Source: Nymphaea colorata | Lineage: Eukaryota > Streptophyta > Magnoliopsida > Nymphaeales > Nymphaeaceae | Length of the DNA stretch: 64,000 nt | Direction of reading: 5' to 3' | Assembly (NCBI RefSeq): GCF_008831285.2 | Contig: NC_045140.1 | Coordinates: 24,508,131-24,572,130 of the forward strand | Shown here: piece by piece, positions 36,384-48,300 of the stretch | Layout: each line of letters begins with the position of its first letter | Numbering within the stretch: position 1 is the first letter of the stretch | The notes under the pieces: generated by a model | Seen by the model: only the letters and a program-made list of their open reading frames with translations | Database searches by the model: none | What the model was told of the DNA's origin: nothing | Made by a program: the position numbers and the translations under genes

Positions 36384-38347
36384 GGTTATTGGAACACTTC
36401 ATCCGATCCATGTCCTTGTCCAAGTAGACATAATATAATTATGAAGATATATTCTCCTTGCCAAGGAGACACGTATTTTAAGAACATATATTCCAAGAAC
36501 GTCCTATCTACCTTAGCATGCTGGACCTCGTGTTTGTCTTCAACAATTTACTACCGTAAGATGAGAATTCTGCAAGACCAAAATGTGGACTAGAGTTGTT
36601 CATGATGTGATCTGATTTTCTTTAAGCTGGACGGGTGCTCTTCAGTCAACCGCAGATCCAGCCCAGCCTTGACTAATCTTTCTCTTTAGACTAATATTTT
36701 GTCTATTCTCTTCACTCATGCAAGATTGGCGCCGAGTGCAATCAGTGTTCTTTTTATAAGGCAACAGAGAAGGACTAGAAGACATCTGACATGCAGGCAT
36801 ATTGTTTTTACATGGCAATCAAAAGGTTCAGCATGACCTCTAAAGTGTGAGCAGTTGGCTAGACTGGGAACCCACAGAATCTATAAAGAGGAGATGAAGA
36901 CATTTTTGCGACGCTGATGGGCTTGTTTCAATCTGCAGGTATGTTCAAAAATTAGGCAATAAACGTTGGCAGCTTCCAAGTGGGACGTGAATGAATATTT
37001 TACATAATGATAAGAAATCATCCTTATCTGCCTGTCAAATCCAAATGAATTGGCTAGACAAAATCGTCAACCGGCTGGTATCATACGATACGTATCGGAC
37101 GATTCGATGTGTTCATACCTATGAACGCCAAGAAATGAAAATGAGTTAATTAAGCAGCTGGCTCAGACGCATTCTGTGACTTTAGGGGAAAGAAATGTGG
37201 GGGCACCAACCTAGGGGAATGTCTTGTGTGGGAAAAGAATGGCTCTCACCTACTAAAGAAAGGAAGCTAAGGATCCCCATGATTCTATTATTGCCTAATC
37301 TTCCAAGAGACGCTTCTACGTTTGTATGATGTCTTGCAATGGCTCCACAAGGAAGATAGCTTGCTTGCTGGCTACTGGCGAATTGAGTGTGGACGACAGC
37401 TCCAACAAATTGGATTTTGTGACCCGCTTTTTGGGAACCGGTGTGAAAGACAGGCTCAACTCTAAGAGCCCGAAAACCAATGTTTTATGTGAAAAATGTG
37501 GATCAAGTCCTCTATTTGAGTGTTTCATTTGAAGTGAGAAAAATAAGCATTTAATTGACATGAAGATGTGCTACTTCCCATGCAAACTGGAATGAATCAA
37601 ACGCTAATATTATCTTCTCAAAACTTCTCATGGCAGATGGGTTTGTCACTGCTGATCCTATACCTACCAACCACAGCATCATACCTGCTTACTGAAAAAG
37701 GCAGCCTTCTTCTTGGAGGACCGATCCATCGACTATAAAGTGATCGATCTTTGGGAGTTTATTAAACATCCTCTGGTTCCCTGCATCGATTCAGATTACC
37801 GATACACCTCTTTGTTGAAATTGTACTAAACCACTGTTCTTCTTTCCTTATTTTATTTGGTTATTGTACTGTTAATGATTATTACAATTATGATCGCAAT
37901 TATGACTATTATTTTACAGGCTGCAGATGGAGGATGAACGGAATTTCAGTATGAACCTGAGACTCCTCGGCTCTGATAATGCGACTCAGCCATCCAAGTC
38001 ATTGACCCCGCTTCACGAATTCTTCTTCATTTGAACTGTTAAAATTTGACCACATATACGACGCTTTTCTTAAGTTGAAGGAAGTGAAGAAAATTTCGAG
38101 TGGCAATCCAAACATTGCCGACCAATACGACTGCTCTCGTTTCTAGACAAATTTCACCTACCAATGCCCTTTGAATTTCTCGTATGAATGACAACTTTCG
38201 TGATGTCCTTTGCTGATCGGCTATGCATTTGACAAAGTAGAAAGAATCATAGAACACGATCGGCAGAAAGAACTGCTCGCCGTAAAGGGAGATACAGCTA
38301 AGTAATACATGTGTTTGATGTCATGAATTGAATTACATCATCCCCTT

Positions 38348-38695
38348 TTACTTTTGGCAATTCACGCAAAGGCAATCACGCAGAATGACCACCACCATCG
38401 TGATCGCAGCTACTCGAGACACTGCCTCAAGGTCTGTAGCTCTGAAAGCTAAAATAAATGACTCAGAGAGAGAGGGAGACAGAGAGAGTTGACTGAAAAG
38501 ATCAGAGAAGAGAGAAATCAATAGACAATCTTTATCCAAGATAAAGTGATGAAAACTACGTTGTTTGAGAGTTATGACCACAACAGCACGTTTACGGTGG
38601 ACAGTACCTGCTAGCCAAGAGGCGGAAGCAAGGGAGAACGCGATCAACAATTTGTTTGATGCAGAATACATCTGATTGTCCCTTCTTGATTCCAA
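38348..38695 (-). CDS. Weak candidate small ORF, unknown product
   Basis: A minus-strand frame of 115 codons opening MESRRDNQMYSASNKLLI and ending in CVNCQK. I do not recognise it. The N-terminal part has a short hydrophobic stretch (LLIAFSLASASWLA) and the C-terminal part another (VAAITMVVVIL). A GTACTG donor-like site after WLAG and a TTTTAG acceptor-like site would remove the low-complexity middle, which is composed of a CT microsatellite, and leave about 63 codons in frame. A TTTAAATAAAG motif lies upstream near 38709-38719. It may be a small membrane protein or chance. Confidence 0.2.
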   Translation of the reverse strand: MESRRDNQMYSASNKLLIAFSLASASWLAGTVHRKRAVVVITLKQRSFHHFILDKDCLLISLFSDLFSQLSLSPSLSESFILAFRATDLEAVSRVAAITMVVVILRDCLCVNCQK

Positions 38696-38699
38696 ATCA

Positions 38700-39249
38700 C
38701 ATCACCTTCTTTATTTAAAGCATGTCGGATCCAAACATCGACGATCAAATTTAGTAAATAATCAATCACGAGGAAGCATTTGATGGTTCTGAATGTTAAA
38801 GGATCGATCTAGACTGTCGGTGGATGACTGCCGTGTAACTATCAGTCAGTCGTTTAAAACTAATTAACAATTCAATCTCTCTAACTTGATGCTCTCCGGT
38901 ACATTACTAACTAGAGTAACTTCTTGTGTATCTCACCACTCACTAGAATAAAGTTACGCGGAACTAGAGAACACGACTCCTTCTGTTATATATCAGAAAG
39001 AATTTCATGTTCTTCCTCTTCTGTTCTGCACTTTCATTCTTCATTTCTCTGAGTTTACAGGTTTTGAAAGATCTCATATTCATTTTTCATGTCCCCTGCA
39101 CTGCACCTTTTGCTACTGAATTCAGCCCCTTTTCATACGAATAAAGTGGTCTACCGAAACAAAAGAAACGTACAGCAGTTTATGTTTTTGGCATGGAATG
39201 CTTAACAGAAGTTTGAATTCGTGGAATCTCTTTAATTTAGTGTTTTTTT

Positions 39250-39283
<34 letters not shown>

Positions 39284-40300
39284 ATATGGGAGCGACAGGA
39301 TATCTGAATTCTTTCTCGATTCAAACATGGTGGAGGTTGCCCAGAACTCTTCATCGAAAAATGCCCTTTATCAAACGATTGAGGCCCACTTCGTGGCACT
39401 CCTTTTATCTTTAAAGTCAATGCAAGGAAAGCAGAGAAAGGGACGTGGAACCATCAGATTTTTTAAGACATCAAATTAAATGCCTATCTTACGGTGGAAC
39501 AGAACGTCTGAGTTCCCACGGAATCCTATACTTTCAATTCAAACACGGTGGAAAGTGTCTCATAACTCTTTCGCCGAAAAATTGTTTTTCTTTTCCATAA
39601 TTTTCGACACGCTCTTCTTTTGTGAGAAAAGGTAGAAAGCAAGCCTGGATACCTTTTGTTTTGTCCGAGACATTTTCCCCCACTCAAAACACGGTGAGAG
39701 CCGTTAGAACTCCCCAACCCATAATTTCTTGAAAGATGCCAATGATTAGTCCCTCAAAGTCACGAGATAATTCATCTGTTGAAGGAAGGAACATTATTGT
39801 TAAAAATGGATTTGAATCGGCTGACGGGTAATCCATTTCTAGTCTCGTCATTTGAAAGCTTTCTAAAAAATTTTATGTAGTTGATTGCCCTTTATCTATT
39901 ATGATTTAAGATTTTTAGGGACTTAAGATCTGATTGACCTTCCTTCCATGAGTTTTTCTTTTTTCTAAAGTAAAAAAAGAAAAATGACAAGCTAAGATCC
40001 TTAATTTTATGAATTATAGATTTTAACGTGAATCTTTTGTCATGTCAACAAAAGCATGCTACATTAGATCTATAAATTACACATTTGAATGGTTTCTTTA
40101 AAATCCTATACAAATTGATGCTATTGAGTAATATTAGCTTATTCTTGCTAGATGATTTAGTTAGATAGATGTCATAAGTTTTCCAGTTTGTTCATTTTTG
40201 TGTCATATATAATTTTTTTAAAAATTTAAAGCTTTTTTTCTCAGTTTAAAATTGAACGGCGAAGATCGAAAATCTATTTTAAAATATGATTTGGGATATT
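38700..40300. other. Intergenic spacer before the RsmE gene
   Basis: A/T-rich DNA. It carries a TA microsatellite (about 39252-39287) and three diverged copies of a block containing TTCAAACAYGGTGGA (near 39318, 39535 and 39681). No gene is supported. Base composition shifts sharply to GC-rich at about 40300, which marks the RsmE promoter and leader. Confidence 0.55.
39318..39712 (+). repeat. Three diverged direct copies of an AAACAYGGTG block
   Basis: Copies near 39318-39365, 39535-39582 and 39681-39712 share the order TCAAACACGGTGGA, then AACTCTT, then CGAAAAATG. The first two are 217 bases apart and the third is truncated. Probably old tandem duplication; function unknown. Confidence 0.5.
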
Positions 40301-40304
40301 ACGG

Positions 40305-40529
40305 ATGCCGGCCAGGAAGGCGCCCAATTACTCCGTCCGTCTCTTTCGCAGCTCCGCTTCTCGCTTCACGACTCGCGCTTCCCTTTTAGCGCCGACCTCC
40401 TTATTCGGCGAGGGATTAACCTTCCGTGCGACGCCGTGCCGGCCTCCGCGCGGGCTGGCGAACCTCACTGAGCCATTTGTCTTGCTGCTATCGCTGGGAA
40501 GATGCATGCACTTGGGCCTCCTTCCTTGA
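40305..40529 (+). other. Upstream ORF overlapping the RsmE start codon
   Basis: A 74-codon frame opening MPARKAPNYSVRLFRSS begins 197 bases upstream of the RsmE ATG and ends 28 bases inside the coding sequence in another frame. If the transcript starts before 40305, this uORF could reduce translation of the main frame. It is Arg/Ser rich like a transit peptide but cannot join the main frame without a frame change. The transcription start is unknown. Confidence 0.35.
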
Positions 40530-43500
40530 CGCTTCTCCATCGTTCATGGCGTCACCGTATCGCGTGGATTAATGCCAAGGCCTTCGCTTCGAGGGCCTCT
40601 CCGAACCAGTCCCGCGGTGGCCTTCCCCGTTTCTACTCTGATGTCCTGCCCCCGTCCAAGGTCTGTTCTTCTTTTGCTCTTTGTTTCCGCCATTTGAAAG
40701 TTAGAGCTAGCTGCGTCGTCGTTGTGCTCTACTTGGGTCTGCGTTCCACAATCTTTCCACGTCCTTCTCCGCCAGAGTTTGGAATCGATAGTCGATGGCA
40801 TTTTTCTCAAATCATTCCTCCGTTTGGAAAATATGGGTTGATGGTATCTGTTCACGTGATTGGTGAGGCTGCCTCTCCGCAAAAATCTTGGCGATACAGT
40901 GCTTCGTCTGGAAGGAGGAAGGGAAGAAGCAGAGTAGCTTGTCGGAACCATCATTGTTGTAAAAGAGGTGAGGGGATTTAGGGAGAATGTGAGTGAATGT
41001 TGAAGAGATTAGCGTAGTAGGAGCAAAGTATACCAACAAGGTCTAGGGCCTTTATTACGATGACATGTGAGACGTGAGTTGCTAACTTGGTTCGATGGTC
41101 TAGAGGACTTTGTCATCTAGCAATATATTGATTCCGTTGGATCTGAATATGGTGAAAAACTATGAACATTGCTGAGCTTGGTACAGAGCAGAAAAATTTT
41201 GAGGTAGGCGTGATTGGAGTAGTAATCTGGATTAGGATCTTGTTGTGCTTTCGTGAATCATGAAGAATTCTGCCCAGTCATCCTTGTACCTAGTATTGTT
41301 GGCAGCTTGATTGTTATAAAAATCCACAGTTAAGGGTTGCTATCTTTGCACTACTTCCATGGGTTACTCATGGTATGCATTATTTGATCAGCCCCATGCG
41401 TGGTCACCTACTTGGTTTCACCTGCTCCCATAGGTTTAGCTGAGCAGATTATAAGGCACTTCCAGTTGCTTTTAGCAAGTAGATCTCCAGATGAACATGT
41501 AACCATGCTAATGTCTTCGATTGGACATCCAGGTAGGATGTACATCTAATATTGGGTGAGATGATCTATTTGGAGATGGAAGGCACCGTAATAAACGACC
41601 TACTTGGAGATTAATCTTTTCAAGCGAATTTTCAAAGAAAATGTCCATAAAAACACACTCAAGTTTTGATGGAATAACAAAACTTAATTAACTGCCTATA
41701 TAACACAGGACACAGGTGTTCAAATGAAAGAAATCCTAAGTTAAGTGTCTTTTTGTTTATCACCAAACATGAGTGAGTTATTCTAAAATGTTCATTTGCA
41801 AACTGAGAAAGTGATCCATATAGGGAAGTATTCTCGAAGAAACTCACGTTGAAGGTGCTAGACTTGCGAATAACGGTTTTCTTACATTTGACAATTGCAC
41901 ATTTGAAAGTGAGTCGGATGGAGCAGAAAGAGATTCTTTGTAATTTTTCTTTTACTGACCCTAAACGGTACATATTAGCGGTCAAAACCAAGATCCAGAC
42001 AAAAACCTTCCCCTTCACACAACTATCTTGTGCGATTTTCCTTTTCAATGAGATGCTTAAAGCCTCAATTTCTCAAAACCTGGGGCGGAAAGAAACCCAA
42101 GCTTGGTGGCACTCAAACAGATCAGTCACATAATTTGTGACTTGATCAGTTTAATACTGGAAATGAATCGCATAATTTTGTGACTGAACCTGTTTAATAC
42201 TGAAAATGACCAACCTAGTGTTCCTAAACAATTTTTACTGTTTTCTATAAGTTGTAGCTTTGGTGTTTTGACAGCCCAACTTTCCGACGAGAAAAAGAAA
42301 AGGACTGTTCGGGAATCTTATGCTTATTGATCTTAATCTATATACATATCTGTGTGTGTGTGTGTTAAAAAACATGCTCGCGTGTTGGCGTTTAATTATT
42401 TGTAGTGCTATTTTCTGGCAACAATTATCGCAATTCATTTTTACTTCATCTAGGGGAACATTGTTAGAGTGCAAGGTGATGAATTTTGGCATATAACAAG
42501 GGTGTTACGCTTGAATGTGCATGACAGGTATGTTAAATAGTTGCTTTTATTGTAATCACTGCATCATATTAGTATACTTGTAAATTGTAATATTTGATTT
42601 GAGTTTTGTGTATTTTTTGCGCTCTCTCTCTGCATATACATATATATGTATATATAAATGTGTGTGTGTGTGTGCATGGTTCTTCAATTGTCTTCTCTTA
42701 CCAAACATGTTCCTGATGATCTTGTTGCATCTAATGAATTGCATAGGACGGCCAGAAGAGTTTACTTCCAGATTGGGCACTTTATTAGGACTTGCATTAT
42801 TGCATATTTTCATGTGCCCAACACTGTATGGCCTTGTCTGGTCTTGGATGTAAAAGTTTAGAACAAAAAGTTGATGGTAAGTAAAATTATCTTGATGAAT
42901 GTGTACACCATTACATATCTGTATGTGCTTATTGCTCTATGTGACTAGCTTTGGATATGTGGTGTTGCGTTTACCTAGAAAAGAGTGAAGGAAACTTATG
43001 TTTTATGTTATGCTGGTGAATTTCACCTAGAAGATGTATATTATTGTTTGTCATGGTTATTGCTCTCTATGTCCTTTCCAAATCAAAATTTTCTGCTATG
43101 GTTTTATTTTATGTCAACCTTGAAATACCTGAAGCATTTCCATGAGATGATTTTGAAGCTTCATATCACAAAAGCACCTTATTTAAAGTGCACATAATTT
43201 AGGCAAATATTCCACATTATATTATGTGACATGTGTGTGTGTGTTCCATTGAGATTTGGTCGTCCCGCACTAGTACCTAGTGATTATTTCAAATTAGAGA
43301 ATGTATGAAAGCGTTCGCCTTTCAATAATTTTGTCTCATACGTGCTGGCTTATGCTATTTTCAAGAAATGCTGCTTTTGATTGATTTCTGGCAGACACAA
43401 TGGGTGTCATTGAAGGTTGTTTTTTCTTGATTCACAAAACTTTTTGTGTGCGTCTTCTTGGTAGGTTGGAACTCTTCAATGGGACAGGGGAAGTTACCAA

Positions 43501-44829
43501 AGGTTGTATAGTCAAGATTGACAAAACTGGTCTGGATGTCATGGCTTTGGGTGACCCAGAAGTCTACGTCCCAAAGGGTACTCAGTGGAATGTTTATTCA
43601 GCATTTGGTAAGTTCCCCTGCCACCTGACTATTAGGCTCATATGTTTTCTCACAGCTGAAGTTCATAAAATTTTATTTTCAGGTAGTCTAAAGGGTGGTC
43701 GGGCAGATTGGCTTATTGAAAAATGTACCGTATGTTCTCCATCTGTTTTACTCAGATGTTTTAATGTTCTGTGGTTTATTTGGCGCATCTAGTTTTCCTA
43801 TAGTGTTCCTCAACTGTTTGCATTTTCTCTTATACAAACGTGTTGACATTTTTTCAGTGCGTACATTCTAATTTCCATAATGCATTTGCAGGAGCTTGGA
43901 GCAAGCAGTGTGACACCATTATTAACAGCAAGATCTCCATCAATTACTGAGAATAGAGCCGACAGATGGGAGCGTGTAACATTAGCTGCAACAAAACAAT
44001 GTATGTGAAATTTTATCTGTAGAATATGCTTTTATCTCTAAAAAATAAAAAGCAAATGGTCTCCATTTTTCCTGATTACTTTTGTCATTGATGCAAGCAA
44101 AATTTTTCATCCTGATGAAGTACTAGTAATAGTAATTCATGAATATTAAGTTTTTTCTCTTTTCAGGTCAAAGGTTGCAAAAGATGGTACTAAATCATCC
44201 AACAACGATCCATGACCTTTTGCCTGTTGTAGGTGTTCTCTCTTTTTATGACTCCAGAAGATCCCAGAAAATGATCAAGTCTTGTGCAGTATTTACTTTT
44301 GAATAATGGAAGTGTTAGAGAAGGCTGTACAGCAACCAAATCATTTGAAGAGAAAGTTAGACAAGCTTATACTGATCAAGCAATTGGCATTAGTCTCGCC
44401 ACATGGTGTTCAGTATTATTGGTTGCAAGAGTGGTTGTTTTTTTTTTTGTCATCATTTTTCTCTTCATTGACCTCTTTTAAAGCAGCACTTGTTTTTCTG
44501 TTTTTCACACCGCTAATTGTGTTATTGCCAATGTTAACTTCAGTTCCGGACTTCTGGTGATTCAGGTTTCTCAGTCTAACTTATCAATTTTAGCAGAAGC
44601 CGAAGCAGTTCCTTTAATGGAAGCACTGTCGGCCATGACAATTGAACAACGTGGGATTCTCATAATTGGACCTGAAGGAGATTTTACACAGGATGAACTA
44701 AAGTTATTGACTGAAGCAGGTGTTACACCAGTTGGCCTTGGACCGCTTAGATTGCGAGTCGAGACTGCAACAATATCACTACTCTCTGCCGTTACGTTTT
44801 GGGCTGATTCACAAGCCAAGAAGCTGTAA
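40502..44829 (+). CDS. rsmE: RsmE-type 16S rRNA (uracil(1498)-N3)-methyltransferase, probably organellar
   Basis: A SPOUT-family methyltransferase that in bacteria methylates N3 of U1498 in 16S rRNA using S-adenosylmethionine; plant copies are expected in chloroplast or mitochondrion (family knowledge). Exons 40502-40660, 42454-42527, 43465-43607, 43683-43729, 43892-44000, 44167-44228 and 44566-44829 join in consistent phase with GT-AG sites and encode 285 residues, longer than the bacterial enzyme by about the length of the leader. Residues 1-45 are Arg/Ser/Ala rich with few acids, like a transit peptide. The PUA-like part includes GDEFWHITRVLRL and a later FNGTGEV. The knot region has GPEGDFTQDE at 233-242 and VGLGPLRLRVETA at 254-266, the SAM-binding motifs. 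The start is the first ATG in frame after a stop at 40469-40471. The GC-rich leader begins near 40300. The gene converges with the BSD gene, their stops 521 bases apart. Confidence 0.88.
44229..44565 (+). other. RsmE intron 6 with an unexplained open stretch
   Basis: The intron between donor GTAGGT (44229) and the acceptor ending at 44565. Two forward frames are open across about 44284-44481, one reading LNNGSVREGCTATKSFEEK and the other LEKAVQQPNHLKRKLDK. Neither fits the RsmE fold between the flanking exons, where the residues on either side join naturally (LLPV then VSQSNLSI). It may be chance or a fragment of another sequence. Confidence 0.45.
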
Positions 44830-45350
44830 GACGTTGGCAAATCCCTATCTGACATTATTGATTTCACACCTGGTTGGTAGAGCATGTCAATATACAAGCG
44901 CACCCCTACTTGCATGTACAACGTCCATGTTTTACCCGAGACTCCTGTACTGCAAGAAATCTTTGTTAAACATAATTTATTATGAGATACTGTCACACTG
45001 ATGACATCACAATTTGAGCTCCATCCGTGGTTGGGAGAAAATCCACCAAATACATTGCATGAAATATTTAAGCTATACTTCGTAAACTAACAACCATGTG
45101 ATTCTAGCACCAGTTAATGATGTCTCATTATGAACAGCATGGATATGACGCATGTCACTACGAGAACAAATTCATACAATTAATCATTTAATCCAGCAAG
45201 AAACTGTTGTCTTACCAGCATAGCTTACTATAATTATAGTTTCATGATACCTGAGACCTATTTACAGCAATATATGTCCGCAAAAGAGGGAGTCTGAAGA
45301 ACAAGGCTTGAGGAGCAGATAAAAATACAGATCGTAATTATCCATCAGAT

Positions 45351-48300
45351 TCAAACGGCATCTATGTCATCAATACTGAGCCAGTCATTAGACTCTCTGC
45401 TATCTCTGGTCCTGCGTGGCCGATCACCGTCTCTTCTATCCTTACTTGAGAGAGACTTGATATCTGATGGGCGGCTGCTGCCTGTGTCCTCTATCGCGTC
45501 ATCACTGTGACTTTCACCAAGTTGAACCCATCCTCTGGACCCATCGACCGATGAATCAGAAGCGTCCTTACCTTTGGAACTTGCAGCTAAGCAGCTATTG
45601 TCACCGTCCTCCTCCAGGTCGCTAAATGACACATCCTCTTCATTCACAAATGCAGGTGTCACCTGTTCCGCACCACTGATCTCAGCGCTGTCCTCCAACC
45701 AATCATCTCCATCTTCCTCAAATTTCTGATTGGACACGGGCACAGCTTGTGTCAGAACATCCTTGTTTAGCGTGAATGACCGTTCATCTATGACCGACTT
45801 ATCAACAATCTTCAACTCGTCAGCTGTGGACAGCCTTTCGCTTTCGCTATCCATACCCAAACTTTTTGCCAGCTCTGAAGATGCATCTTTGGACAAGGAC
45901 AACTCACATTCAGGCTTTGAACTGTGGGGCTCCTGGGAGAGCAATTTAGCACTACCCTCCTCAGCATATGGACTCTCTAACCTATTACTACCTGTCCTTG
46001 TGCGGCTCTGCATTTCCTGCAACATACTTCTAGCTTGAACAATCTGCACCAGAACAGGTAGGATGCAAGACTTTATCAGTAATTGCTGTTTCGTGCATGT
46101 TAACACATATAATGTTACTAAACGTTCAAAATAACCAGGACCAGGACTGGATCATAAGAACATGTAACCTCAGTGGGCTTCAAATTCAATCACCAATGAG
46201 CACCAAATGACAATACGCAATAGGTGATACTCGACAAGTACTCAGTCTCTACTATTAAGCAATTGCCCTAGATGGTCTGTGAAGGCATATTGCTTTAGTT
46301 TTTGTTGAACTTCGTCCTGCCAACCCATATATGGTCATGGCACACGTGTAATATTCAAGATGGAATCCAACATCATCTGCATGCTACTGAAATAATATTA
46401 TTTGAATTAACAAAAGTTATCAAGGTGATACAGATCTCTTAGTGATCTCTATGCATACCATGATATTATGATTCATTTTACACGATGAGGCTCACTGCAT
46501 CCAACAAAATGTTTGGCAGATTTCTGCTAATTATTTAACAATGCATTTACTTGGATAATTTAGGATAAATCAATATTCCTTACTCCTCTCTAAAGTCAAC
46601 TTATAGTTTTTTAGAATAAATTCCTGCTTTTCTATCTCCCTCTACAATCAAGCTGGTTTTCTGGAACTTCCACATAATAACCAGAAATCAACACAAATTA
46701 CAGAAACCATGCAATGATATTAACAGAAAATGGACATAGCACATAGCTTTGATTATGAACCTACAAGGATGGATGCTAATCAGAATGCCAACTTGCCCAG
46801 TAGGTCTATGCCTTCACGAAATCAGTACTTCATGCTTTCAAAATTTGAATCAGATTCAGACATAAAGCCAAAATATTCACTAGCTTACAAAGGGGGTCAA
46901 ATCTAAGAATAGTAACTGGTCAACCAAACCAACTGAAACAGGTAGGCAGTACTTGATTAATTCCCAATCTAATGTCATCGCCTAAGAACAGCATGCAAGT
47001 CATATGCAAGTCATGAGTTCACAACAATTTATGAAAGACTACTAAAGATAGAAAGTAATTTAAATCAGCGGCAAATGACTCATGAAAATCAAACTAAAAA
47101 GGAATCACTGTTCATGCACACAGTATTGAATTTGCAAACTAATGAGGAACAAAGTCCAAGTAAGGATTCCGGCACTGGCTTAGTATCTTTACTGAACGAC
47201 ATACAATTGCATGTAGTGGACAAAACCTGATGTTGAAGGTAACATCACTACATTTTCAGCGAGTGGCACTTATAAGGTTGATCTAATCTTTCATCTAAAA
47301 GAAGAGGCCTCACAGGAGTACCAATCAAAGAGGTTACATGAGTATTTCTCTTTGCAAGCAAGAAGAGAACAATGTACAAAAAGGTCATAGAAGAACTAAA
47401 GAAGTAACTGACTCTTGTCCCTTCTGAACTAACCAGACAGACATGCCTTGTGGAAATGCCATGACCAAAATAATGGAAACAGCAAGATCAAAGCTTACAA
47501 CAAAAGAAGAGGAAGGATACATAAAGGGAGAGGAAGAACTGGATCACAGAGCAAGAAATTGAGAATGATAAAACAAGTGTAGCAACTAGTGGTATGGCAA
47601 ACACAAATCTGATCAAAATGGTCTGCTTACTTTAGGATTTGCCAGATCAAACAAAATGAGCCCAAAATCCAAATACAAAAAGAGTCATCAAAACTCCTAC
47701 AAACAAAGCAACTGTTGAAACCAGTCCTCAATATGAGTGCGTGTTAGCCTGTATGGACATCATACTGGCCCTTCACCAAAATGATGCAGGGACTAACAAG
47801 GGGTCATCCCAATATCAGGCAAAATAGGGCCAATTTGTGTTATATCAGCGAATATCCAATGGCAGAGCCAGAATTTCAAGTTAGGGGCATAGATATGCAA
47901 AATTCTAGTTGAGGGAGACAAAAAAAGGCCATCCTTTGCATGTATAACTTGAGATTTTGGCTACTCAAGAGTGAATGTATCCCTCCCTAACTGATTAAAA
48001 TGAGATTTATCTTATAGTTGTAATGAAATTTAATTGTTTTATAGCCGATATGACCCAATACAGATTACAGACTGATGTTTACCAGTGCTGCTTATAGCTT
48101 TTTTAAGGTTTTCATTTTCCAATAAGAGATGGAAACCAATATTTACAACACTGGTTGAAACAATAAGCAAGTCCTCAAGCTCATGTAGAACATACTTCTT
48201 GTTTAGCACCAGCACTAAAATTGATATATATTTGCTAGTTGATATTCAAACAAAATAATGGATCTTATATGAAAACGAGCAAGAAAAAATGCAATTGCAT

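Larger units (their letters stand above)
33400..38340. other. Intergenic spacer between the peptide gene and the 38.3 kb ORF
   Basis: A/T-rich DNA with no supported gene. It contains a MITE-like A/T-rich segment (about 33735-34017), a GA run (34193-34208), a TA run (about 34502-34522), a GGCRGAG-type repeat (35655-35770), the inverted second copy of the ATCCGAAT repeat (35880-36190) and a 24-base poly-A (36360-36383). An acceptor-like TTTTACAG near 37919 is followed by a 35-codon frame (37927-38034, MEDERNFSMNLRLLG...) with no partner exon that I can find. Confidence 0.55.
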
